DNA of 64,000 bases, from assembly GCF_016808095.1 (NCBI RefSeq), contig NC_068977.1:6446479-6510478 (forward strand). Direction: 5' to 3'. A program made the translations under genes and the position numbers. Position 1 is the first letter of the stretch. The number at the start of each line of letters is the position of its first letter. Of this stretch, positions 45,533-55,285 are shown in pieces. This DNA is from Vigna angularis. Lineage: Eukaryota > Streptophyta > Magnoliopsida > Fabales > Fabaceae. The notes under the pieces were generated by a model. It made no database searches. It saw only the letters and a list, made by a program, of their open reading frames with translations, and was not told where the DNA came from.

Positions 45533-46985
45533 CACTTTTCATTATAATTTATAAATTATAATATATTTGTTTAACTCATATTTTTGTGAGTAAAAGGTTT
45601 AGTCCTACGTTCAACCTTGAGAGGTTCCACTTTTGATTATAAATTATAATATATTTGTTTACCTCATATTTCTGACTAAAGATTCAGTCCTACCTTCAAC
45701 ATTCACAGGTTCCACTTTTCATTATAATTTATAAATTATAATATATTTGTTTAACTCATATTTTTGTGAGTAAAAATATTCTCCAGAGGAAGGTTCAGTG
45801 CTACGTACCGATTTTTGATTATAATTTATAAATTATAATATATTTGTTTAACTCATATTTTTGTGAGTAAAAATATCCTGCACGCGAAGATTCAGTCCCA
45901 CGTTCAACCTTGAGAGGTTCCACTTTTGATTATAATTTGTAAATTATAATATATTTGTTTAACTCATATTTTTGTGAGTAAAAATATCTTGCACAGGAAG
46001 GTTCAGTCCTACGTTCAACCTTCACAAGTTCCACTTTTCATTATAATTTATAAATTATAATATATTTGTTTAACTCATATTTTTGTGAGTAAAAATATTC
46101 TCCACAGAAAGGTTCAGTGCTACGTACAGGTTCCACTTTTCATTATAATTTATAAATTATAATATATTTGTTTAACTCATATTTTTATGAGTAAAAATAT
46201 CCTGCACAGGAAGATTCAGTCCTACATTCAACCTTGACAGGTTCCACTTTTCATTATAATTTATAAATTATAATATATTTTTTTAACTCATATTTTTGTG
46301 AGTAAAAATATTCGTTCAGTCCTAGGTTCAACCAGGTTTCACTTTTGATTATAATTTATAAATTATAATATATTTGTTTAACTCATATTTTTTTCTGAGT
46401 AAAAATATCCTGCAGAGGAAGTTCAGTCCTACGTTCAACCTTGATAGGTTCCACTTTTGATTATAATTTATAAATTATAATATATTTGTTTAACTCATAT
46501 TTTTTGTGAGTAAAAATATCCTACATAGGAAGGTTCAGTCCTACGTTCAACCTTGACAGGTTCCACTTTTGATTATAATTTATAAATTATAATATATTTG
46601 TTTAACTCATATTTTTGTGAGTATAAATATCATGCACACGAAGGTTAAGTCGTACTTTCAACCTTGACAGATTCCACTATTGATTATAATTTATAAATTA
46701 TAATATATTTGTTTAACTCATTTTTGTGAGTAAAAATATTCTGCACAAGAAGGTTCACTCCTACGTTCAACCTTGAGAGGTTCCACTTTTCATTATAATT
46801 TATAAATTATAATATATTTGTTTAACTCATATTTTTATGAGTAAAAATATCCTACACAGGAAGATTCAGTCCTACGTTCAACCTTATCGGGTTCTAGTGA
46901 CTTTTTATAATATATTGAAGTGTTTACTTAACACATATTTTTGTGAGTAAAAATATCATGCACAGGAAGGTCCAGACTTACGTTC
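45533..46985 (+). repeat. Array of ~13-14 tandem repeats with a perfect 22-bp palindrome
   Basis: Units of about 95-115 bp (later ones near 110). Each has a perfect palindrome made of ATTATAATTTA followed by its reverse complement, then ATATTTGTTTAACTCATATT with a second small hairpin (ACTCA...TGAGT), AAAAATAT, and a variable linker with GGTTCAGTCCTACGTTCAACC. Cores start near 45541, 45636, 45721, 45817, 45928, 46039, 46140, 46251, 46347, 46457, 46571, 46683 and 46790; a decayed one lies near 46903. The palindrome is kept while linkers diverge. Confidence 0.93.
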
Positions 46986-46990
46986 AACCA

Positions 46991-47365
46991 TGGTCTTCTG
47001 GTGACCAGCTCACTAGCAATCTTGGGCGGCCAAGTGACCAGCTCACTTGTGTCTTCTAGTGGTCTACTCACTAGCAATCTCGGACGGCCATACAAAGACA
47101 TTCAACTATGGTCTTCTAGTGACCAGCTCACTAGCAATCCTGGGCAGCCAAGTGATCAACTCACTTGTGTCTTCTAGTGATCTACTCACTAGCAATCTCT
47201 TGCGACCATACGAAGACATTCAATTATGGTCTTCTAGTGACCAGCTCACTAGCAATCCTGGGCGGCCAAGTGATCAGCTCACTTGTGTCTTCTAGTGATC
47301 TACTCACTAGCAATCCCGAGCGGCCATACGAAGACATTCAATTGTGGTCTTCTAGTGACCAGCTC
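46991..47365 (+). repeat. 118-bp repeats, each a dimer of ~59 bp
   Basis: TGGTCTTC recurs at 46991, 47109, 47227 and 47345, exactly 118 bp apart, giving 3.2 copies. Each unit contains two related halves (TCTTCTAGTGACCAGCTCAC and TCTTCTAGTGATCTACTCAC, both followed by TAGCAATC and GCGGCCA), so it arose by doubling of a 59-bp unit. 118 is not a multiple of three, so the frames across it are not protein-coding. Confidence 0.95.
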
Positions 47366-47447
47366 AATTCGCTCCTACCACGACTCAACTACAAAAAGTT
47401 AAACCCCTTCGCACCTGCAAACAGCTGCTCGGGGCTTGGGGGGCTTA

Positions 47448-47879
47448 ATTACTATACCCTGGTGACCAATCGGCTAAGGAGAATCTGGAGCCAAAATAGA
47501 TAACTGACCGGCTGTTAGTCAAACACTAATCAGGAAAGGTAAATATCATTAATGACCAATCAATACATTTAATGGCCATATTGAATGCGAATATACGCTA
47601 TTTATAGTTATTAACAGGTTGTATTGTCTAAAAATATATTGCACTAAGAGACTTGGCTGTCACAAGTCCTATAAATATATAATTGATGTCCAGGTACAAG
47701 AATCTTTATCTATTACAATAAAATATAGACCTCTTTATGAAACATATCTGAGTTGAGCGTTAGAGTGTCTTCTGCAGGTCAACAATCCATCGGAGTGGAT
47801 CGCGTTCTCGAAGAGGATTGAAGATCAAAAGAGAACAGAGCAAGGAAGGACGACACCCTCAGACCAATTAACCGAAACA
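47448..47879 (+). repeat. 3' LTR of the repeat-filled element
   Basis: Copy of 44899-45331 (start uncertain by a few bases because TG has changed), ending CGAAACA before ATAGT. It retains GAGTTGAGCGTTAGAGTGTC-type R/U5 sequence that the 5' copy has partly lost. Confidence 0.9.
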
Positions 47880-47884
47880 ATAGT

Positions 47885-48990
47885 GAAAGTATGGTGCACC
47901 ACATGCTGGTTGTTAAGAATTATAAACAACATCAAGATAAATTGTAAGAAATAAATAAGTGATTTGTTAATTGTTTTTTATTTATTCTTATTTTTTAATT
48001 AAAACATATTTGTCCATAATTTTGAAATTATGAAATTCATCTAACGAGTTGGATCTTGTGACTTTGTACTCATCCAATAATTGGAGTGCGTTCAATAAAA
48101 AATAGGGTGTTTGACAATCATAGTGCTTTTTGATTCTGCATCCATCTTGTACCTATGATTTTGTTGTTTTTACCAAAACACTCCTAGGTATAAGCTTTTG
48201 ATCATTGTCTAATGGAATGTAGTTCTCATTCTCCATGACATCTAACATATTCATGTGGCTTAATTAATGCTAATAACTTTTGCTTTCAAGTAGTCATATT
48301 CCACTCCTTTAAAAGCATGAGATGACGTATATTGATCACATGCCTTTGTAATACCATTTTGGCATAGTTAATCTCCTATCATGTTTCGAACTCAAGTCTA
48401 TTAGGATTGATAGGGTTAATCAATATATTAGAGGTATTCTTCATTTTAAAGTTTGGAGTTCTATTATGGTTTTATTCTTAAAAAAAAATTAGAAGATTAT
48501 AAGAGGAACGAGTATTTAAATTATTCTGAATCTCAACTTCTACATAACATGGAACTATTAGGTGTACCGAAATAAGTTCCTAATCGAGGGCTAGGAGAGT
48601 TTTTGTCCCACAGACAACACCAATGTTCCGATCTCAAGTTTATTAGCATCGATAATGTCAATCATCACATATGAGGTATTGTCTGCTTAAAGTTTAGAAC
48701 TTCATCATGGTATTGTCCTTAAAAATTGCCTTGAAGAGTTATAGAAGAAAAACATATTTAAACTACCTTGAGCCTTAACTTCTAGTACACGTGTTTGAGT
48801 CTTCTTGTGGAATGTCATATTTTCTTTTTATACTTATGTTATGTAAAATTAAAAACAATAAATAATAATAATATCAAATATTATATTTATTTTCTTTTTA
48901 TGGTAAACATTCTCATTTGATTGATATAAATTATATCCAAATAAAACATACAAAGATATTACAAATAATATTAGAATATAAATAGAAAGA
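47885..48990. other. Intergenic, with a diverged ~240-bp tandem duplication
   Basis: Two related stretches (about 48385-48530 and 48625-48775) share TC.AGT.TATTAG.AT.GATA, GAGGTATT and TTAAAGTTT.GA.TTC. No gene seen. Confidence 0.45.
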
Positions 48991-48999
48991 TTGATACAT

Positions 49000-50785
49000 T
49001 GTATTTGATCAAGAAGTTAAAACATGTAATGTTTATTATTAATGATTGATTTTATATAAATACCAAGCAAGTCAATTATATTTGTTAATTAAATCAATAT
49101 TATTATTAGATGTATATAATATTAAGATTGTATTATAGTTTATTAATTGGTAGAGGCTTTGTATTACACATCAATCTAATTTTTTTTAACATATATAAGC
49201 TTGTTAATATATAAGAAGAGTAACATAATACAAAATAACCACTTTGATGCTTAAGTACTTTTATTATCAACAAACACTTAAGTGAAGGGTTTTTAATGTT
49301 AACCATAACCATAACATCATATATTGTTTGCATTTGCTATATATGTACACTATTACCATAAGATTGATACATTATTCTCTTATCTTCAATATATTTCTTT
49401 CTTGGTATCAGAGTATGTAAGTCTTGAAGGCTTTTGATCCAATACAAATCATGACATATGTTCTAGATTCAAATAACAAAAATGATATTTTATCCATTGT
49501 GTATTAAAACATGTAATGTAATTACTATTAATGATTGATTTCATATAAATAAAATCAAGTAATTTACATTTATTGCACTACTGTATAAATAACTTTTTAT
49601 GATGACCTATTATGCCGATTATAATCCACCAGGAAAGTGACGTGGTGACAAAATTATAAATATGATAAGATTTTTTATGTCAATTATCACTAGAATCGAC
49701 ATAAAAAGTGAGTATGATGACATTTTTGAAATAAAGTAAAAGACTTTCTATATGAGTTATCACTAGAACCGGCATAGAAAGTGGGCATGATGACAATTTC
49801 ATAATAAAATATTATATTTTATATGCCGATTATACTAGAACTAGTATACAAAGTGGGTGCGTATATTATTTTAATTTAAAAAATATATATTATGCCAAAT
49901 TTTCCCTACAACTAACATAAAATTTTTAATTTTCATATTCCCCCTTCTCCTCCTTCCACTGCACTTCATTGTTCGACTCACAATATTCTCCTCCCTCACA
50001 CCATTCTTTACTCTCATTGGTGGCTCGTGTCTTCTCCCTCTCCTTACACTTGGTTGTCACTCTCATTATCTTTCTCGATGATGATGATCGTTTTCGTTCT
50101 CACAAAGGTCATTGTCATTGTGTTGCTCTTGCTCTCGTAGACCCTTATTGCTCTCGCAGGTATTAGGTTTTAGGGTTTTGAGTATTTCCTATCTCAAGGG
50201 AACTCTGTAGATTTTAGTCTTCAATGGAGTGGCCTCGCCATTATCCTTCGTTGTTGTCTTCTCCCAATCTCTTGCTTTGTTTCACTCCTTCTATTTTCCC
50301 ATATTAGGAATTTTGATTTACGAAATTAGTTATACATATTAAGGTACTTCGTTGTTTTTATGTTTATTGATTTATGAAATCATTTATCAAACACAACAAT
50401 CATGAAGCAGAGGTAATGAAGTAAGAAATGAATTGCAACAATGGTGTTAAGGGTTTGAAAGTAACAAACAATGATGAAATTAAGGTTTCATGAAAATCTT
50501 GATATACCGTTGAAAGTAACAAACAATGCCGGTTGTGTCTAAACCAATATAAAAAGTTGATATTTTTTGTATTAATGTCAATTTCAAAGTCTAACATAAT
50601 TTCTTTTAACCGGTATAAAAGTCTTTGCTATACTAATGTTAATTAAATGAGTATTATTATTAGATGCATAAGGTGGTATGATTGTTCATTAATTAGTAGA
50701 AGATTGTGTTACACAAGAACACAATACAAAATAACCAATTTAATGTTTAAGTACCTTTATTATAAGCAAAATTCTTAATATAATA
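49000..50785 (+). mobile_element. Ty1/copia remnant (LTR, primer site, second partial LTR)
   Basis: A first LTR-like segment (about 49000-49392) is followed by TTGGTATCAGAG (from 49392), a Met-tRNA primer site, and a short leader with ATGACATATGTTCTAGATTC. From about 49480 a second copy of the LTR-like sequence starts (AAAACATGTAATGT, ATTAATGATTGATTT). It is interrupted at 49574 by a CACTA-type element and resumes at about 50636 (TTAATTAAATGAGTATTATT), ending near 50785. All coding domains are missing. LTR ends are not exactly fixed. Confidence 0.6.
49575..50635. mobile_element. CACTA-type element, non-autonomous
   Basis: Starts CACTACTGTATAAATAAC and ends CTTTGCTATACTAATG, whose complement begins CATTAGTATAGC, a decayed CACTA terminus. 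Three subterminal repeats of about 90-100 bp near 49600-49870 carry TATGCCGATTAT or TCACTAGAA(C/T)CGGCATA. Matching inverted units (ACCGGTATAAAAGTC, GCCGGTTGTGTCTAAACC) lie near the right end. The interior (49930-50290) is C/T-rich, coding-like sequence with a 65-codon frame of unknown origin, possibly captured. The undisturbed sister sequence at 49075-49100 confirms the insertion point. A clean 3-bp duplication was not seen. Confidence 0.65.
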
Positions 50786-50887
50786 CTTTTAGATATCGTT
50801 CCAATCGTAGTATCTCAATTTACGTAGAATATAAATATCTTATTCAAATATAATATAGAAAAATATAAATTAATTTTTTTTCTTAAT

Positions 50888-51150
50888 TACTACTACAAAA
50901 AAGTGTATAGATAGCGCTTTTTTTTGTCATAGATAACGCTTTTTAAACGCTAACTATGACTGCGCTATCTATTAATAGATAGCGCTTATAAAAAAAGCGC
51001 TATCTATTGTTGTTTGACAATAGATAGCGCTTATTTAAACAAGCGCTATCTATTGTCAGACAGTAATAGATAATGCTTATTTAAACAAGCGCTATCTATT
51101 GTCAGACAACAATAGATAGCGCTTATTTAAATAAACACTATCTATTGATC
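50888..51150. mobile_element. CACTA-like terminus with inverted subterminal repeats
   Basis: ACTACTACAAAAAAGTGTAT resembles a CACTA end. It is followed by at least six alternating copies of ATAGATAGCGCTT and AAGCGCTATCTATTG, separated by TTTAAACAAG or TTGTCAGACAA-type spacers; these could fold into long stems. No opposite end was recognised downstream, so the element may be truncated. Confidence 0.6.
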
Positions 51151-52006
51151 AATTTTTTTTAAAAAAAAAATAATATTTTTCAATAAAATATTTCAAAAAA
51201 TAAAAAAAAAATCAAAAGAAAATATAAAATATTAGTTTTATTATGTACAAACCTGTGCTATTTATTGGTTTATTATTTACAAAAAAAATATAAAATATTA
51301 AGAAAAATATGACAGACAAAAATCTAAAAAAGAATGTTCATTAATATGAATAAAAATTATTATACAATAATATTTTTAAATATAATCGTTAAGTCATCCC
51401 GTATGTGTCATGTGTGTCATAACATGACATTGTTTTATAAGATAATATATACAACGATAACATATATATCCTATCAGTACTATAAGAATGTATATCATCA
51501 TAACATAACTTATAAGCATGTACTAATTACATGTAACACCAATCTTCCCTCACTTCAATAATGTGATTGTCACGACATTGTTGACATCTGCAATTAGAAA
51601 AATACTGCAAGAAATAAAAGTAATATAAAATTAGTTAAGTAAGCTATATGAGTTGCTGCAGTAATTTTGTTTTATCTGAACCAAAGACATGATGTAGGAC
51701 ATGCCAAAGAATATTCAGTAAGCTAATATGCCATGCTGGTATAGATTCATACGTTTAACATTAAAAGTGCAGAGAATGAAGTTATTTGTTTACTCTTCCA
51801 AGAACATTATGACAGTTTACTCATCCACACAATTTCACAGACATTTAATCGTCTAATGGCCTGCAAGACCAATGCACATAAATAATGCAAAGACTAATTA
51901 TAAATGACAGATGTTTACCTAGACAACATCCTACAGTTCTTTCCAGGGAATTTGAAACTAGAGCACATAATACATTCGGGTAAGGATAGCTATAATTTAA
52001 AAATAC
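51151..52006. other. Mostly non-coding sequence, next to the peroxiredoxin fragment
   Basis: AT-rich to about 51500, then more balanced sequence to 52006. On the minus strand the part after 52006 reads as intron from a peroxiredoxin exon; a TCTTGCAG acceptor-like site at about 51867 is not followed by recognisable peroxiredoxin sequence. Confidence 0.45.
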
Positions 52007-52135
52007 CTGATCTGGAATGAGAACACCAAAAGATTTCGAGATGGATTTGGTGATATCTGAAATCAAAGGATACTTCAAGTAGCCAAGACCATCGGACTTT
52101 CTATCAGTTTGAACCCATGCAAGGTGTGAAAATAC
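52007..52135 (-). pseudogene. Exon-sized fragment of a chloroplast 2-Cys peroxiredoxin (BAS1-type) gene
   Basis: The minus strand encodes [20 protein letters not shown] then [23 protein letters not shown], ending at a GT donor (GATCAG/GTATTT). This is the conserved segment of plant 2-Cys peroxiredoxins that lies between the two redox cysteines and ends before the GIALRG segment. Neither the peroxidatic Cys motif (VCPTE) nor the resolving-Cys region is present. Just upstream, the expected VSIDS sequence is replaced by unrelated sequence. One exon alone in a transposon-rich setting points to a captured or rearranged fragment rather than a gene. Confidence 0.8.
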
Positions 52136-52309
52136 AATGATAACAACAACACTAATCAAGAAGAAGCAAACTTAAGAAGTGCCTATGGATAAGGCTTCAA
52201 AAGATAATTATGCATTTAGAAAAAGAAACAGTAATAGATCACAATATATAAAGTTGTCTGTTTTCAATTTGGGTAAAACAGCCATGAATCCTCTGCTCTC
52301 AGGATGAAT

Positions 52310-52527
52310 CACCAATTCACAGTGCCACGTCAAATAAAATTGTACACCTCATCAGTTTTCTTCCAGCTGGACAGCTGTGCCGTTAGTTTTTTAACGCCGT
52401 AACCAAAAAGGACTAACTTGCACCGTTTTTGCGAAAAGTGGGATCTTAGTGAACATTTGAAAAAAAGTAGGACCAATTTGAACAGACCCTACGAAAAGTG
52501 GGACCAAAATAGGAATTAAACCTAAGT
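52310..52527. mobile_element. One Mutator-like terminus
   Basis: Read from the right, it begins GGTTTAATTCCTATTTTGGT and continues CCCACTTTTCGTAGGG, with two further CCTACTTTT or CCCACTTTTCG units and ACGGCGTTAAAAAACTAACG. This is the layout of GGTTTAATT-type Mutator ends in plants. The matching left end was not found, so boundaries and target duplication are unknown. The peroxiredoxin fragment lies about 175 bp inside it. Confidence 0.5.
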
Positions 52528-52529
52528 TT

Positions 52530-55155
52530 TTTCATTTTTCATTTTTTATTAAAAGAAATATATTGTGTGTCAAATCAGTATCTTATCACGTAATCATGAC
52601 AGTATAACTATAACCAATGTCACTACCATATTAAATTATCTTAATCTTAATTTTGTATAATGCATTTTTATTTTGTTTCAATTCAATACTATTTTTCTTA
52701 AAATTGAACAATTTTCACTCTTTTCAAATTAAGATCAAATTTACTTTTTATATAAATAAAATATAAATATTTTTATTACAACTAATACTTTTACTAAATA
52801 CATTTAATAAAAATTAAATAAAAATCAAGTTCATTTAAATTTATATTTTAAATTGAACTTTATTTTAATTTTTTAAAATTTATATTTTGCATTAAACTTT
52901 ATTTGTATTAATATTTTATTACATTGTTTTATTTGAATTTATATTCAAACAATTGTATATTTTTAAAATGTGTAAAATTCAATAATTTCTATATAAATGG
53001 ATGAGTTGATTTAAAAATAAGAATTTTATAAATTCAAATCTAAAATTTTAAAATAATTTAAAATAATTTTATAACAATTTGAAATAAATAAATTTTAAAT
53101 TTTAAAAATTTTAAATAAATTTCAATGTAAAATATAAATTTAAACTATGTATATAACATTTATATAAAAGTTAAACTTAGTATCACGATAAATAAAATTA
53201 TTCAAATTATAAAAGAAATTGAAACTAGTAAGAAACAAAAATAAAAACATAAGAATCAAATTGAGATTAGGATAATGAAAATTGACTCATTGTCATTGTT
53301 CACTATTATAACAAGATACTAATTTAACACACGATTTATTTTTTAAAAAAATTAAAAAATTAAAAAATTAAAAAAAAAATAAAACTAAAAAATCACAAAT
53401 TTACACTAAAAATACATTAACCAAATTGAAATTTTTGTAAGAAAATAAAAATTAAAGACGTAATTAAACCTTATAAATACATCCTTAAAAAAACAAACAT
53501 TTATTAACAATAACAAAACACTAACTCACGAGAAGTATATCAACAAATTTAAGTATATGTATCATTTCATCTAAACTTTAATAAATTTCACGTTAAGTAT
53601 TGTTAGATATTAGTAAGCTTTTACATAACAATTAATATAAGAATAAATAAGATATGTACATTTAACTTTTTCTGCCTTTTAAAGTAAAGTTTGTTTAACT
53701 TTTCAAATACACTTTTAAATAATTTAAAAGTATAGTCTTCCATAAGCTAGTAAAATAAAGCATTTACATTAAGAAAAACTTTTAAAAGATTGCATGTATT
53801 TTTCTTTTATAAAAGACTATGTACAAAGAAGGAAAAACTATTACAAAGTAACAAGTTTTCCTTTGATTATTACTATTTAATTTTCTTTTCTATAGTAAAA
53901 TATGAATCAAACTATACTCATTAATACATTAGCACCTGAAGCAAAACAAGCATCACGAGAGGATTTATTCAAAGTCTCAACAATATTTATTGATGACGAT
54001 CCCCTTCTTGCAAGTAAATTCAGAACAATAATTGCTGTGATGATTTATCGTGATCCAATAAGTCCTTCATATCCAAAATAAGGAATATCATTTATTTATT
54101 TATTTCTCAATAAATCACATATTCGTTGTCAATAAATAATATATATTAAATAATTATGTTTGTTCCAATTTTAAATTTATTAATATATATTATTAGGATT
54201 AATTACTACATACTTTGAAACTTGAAATTCTATTATAATTTTATTTTCAATTAATTTTAACTTCAATTTGTAATTAATGAGCTATTCAAAATATTAAAAG
54301 TAAATTTAAATCATTAATACATAATTAATAAACTAGTTTAAGTTATAAGTGCATCGGGAGCAGTTTCTGGAAACATTTTTGCTTTTCTTACTGTGTTTCA
54401 ATCTTTTTTCTTTTCTTTTGTGTTGTTATTATTTAGAGTTAAAAATGGATCCTTTGAACTAAGCAGTTTCAATGAAAACCACGATACCAGTACATTGTCC
54501 AAACTCAATTTCAAATAAAAATAACGATGCTTGAGAATATTTTTTAATAATATTTTAATATTATATATGAGTCGTGATTAGTCTAAAATTATTTTATAAT
54601 CAATAATAATAATTATAAATATTAATAATGATACTGTAAATAATATTAAAATATTGAAAAAAATTTATCGAAAATGATCATCTTCCAAAAGAATTCATGA
54701 TTTTCAAACACACCTTCTATGCACTATGTGACGAAAGCATAGACAAGCATGCAAGGTTTTCCTATAAATGTGAGTGTGGAACCAGACAACTATCATACAA
54801 AGGTTGCAAAATCAGTGTGCAACAAAACTTCTTTCCACTTCTACAAACATTTACGTAAGAAACAAACGTTTTCGTTTTAAAAAAGTGATTTTCGTTAGGA
54901 TTTAATCATCACTGTTAAAAAGCTATATTTATTTATTTTTAAAATTTAAAAATAAAACTGAAAGAAAAATCAATTCTAACTTTATAGTGATAAAAACATA
55001 TTTAAATCTTTATAAAAAAATATTCTTCTTAACTTAAGTTTGTGACGCATTTTTTGAAATTGATATGAGATTAAAGAGTTTTAAGAAAATATTTTTACAT
55101 TAAAAAAAGACAAAAAAGGAGAAGAACGCGTTTCGCAAAAGAGAAAACTGCTGAG
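52530..55155. other. AT-rich intergenic, upstream of RPK2
   Basis: Very AT-rich (long stretch of AAATTTAAAATTT-like sequence at 52700-53500). It contains one short frame of interest (53902-54081, listed separately). The last part (about 54700-55155) is the likely RPK2 promoter; CCTATAAATGTGAG near 54760 is a TATA candidate. Confidence 0.5.
53902..54081 (+). CDS. Possible 59-residue ORF or gene fragment, unknown
   Basis: ATG to TAA, 59 residues, in the middle of AT-rich sequence. The peptide has mixed, protein-like composition: NTLAPEAKQASREDLFKVST, IFIDDDPLLASKFRTIIAV, MIYRDPISPSYPK. GC content is visibly higher than in the flanks. It could be an exon remnant or captured fragment. I do not recognise the family, and no splice partners were found. 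Confidence 0.3.
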   Translation: MNQTILINTLAPEAKQASREDLFKVSTIFIDDDPLLASKFRTIIAVMIYRDPISPSYPK

Positions 55156-55285
55156 TTGTGTCTTGTTCTTCCTTCTTCTCCATCGTTTCCATCATCGTTT
55201 TTTCTTCTACTTATTACCGTTTCTTCTTCTCTTCAACTTCACTCCAAAAACAGGCTCCATTTCTCTCTCTATCTCTCTCTGTCAG

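Larger units (their letters stand above)
44899..47879 (+). mobile_element. Non-autonomous LTR retrotransposon filled with tandem repeats
   Basis: A 2,981-bp element. 5' LTR 44899-45331 (TGTACTATACC to CGAAACA); 3' LTR about 47448-47879. A perfect 5-bp duplication ATAGT is at 44894-44898 and 47880-47884. Directly after the 5' LTR comes TTTTGGCGCCTACCATGGGG, a primer-site type seen in Tat/Ogre-like and related large plant elements; a purine tract (CTTGGGGGGCTT) precedes the 3' LTR. The LTRs share CTGACTTGAGGGTCTTCTGCAGG-type R/U5 sequence with the solo LTR at 2663. Between them there is no protease, RT or integrase, only about 200 bp of leader and two tandem arrays. The LTRs are clearly diverged, so the insertion is older than the chromovirus. 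Confidence 0.93.

Noticed and set aside
45533..46985. CRISPR-like array
   Set aside because: Repeats with variable linkers, but unit structure, plant context and position between two LTRs show a retrotransposon-internal tandem array.
47047..47503. Open frames of 82 and 112 codons across the 118-bp array
   Set aside because: They repeat the same peptide through tandem repeats whose period is not a multiple of three, and end in the 3' LTR.
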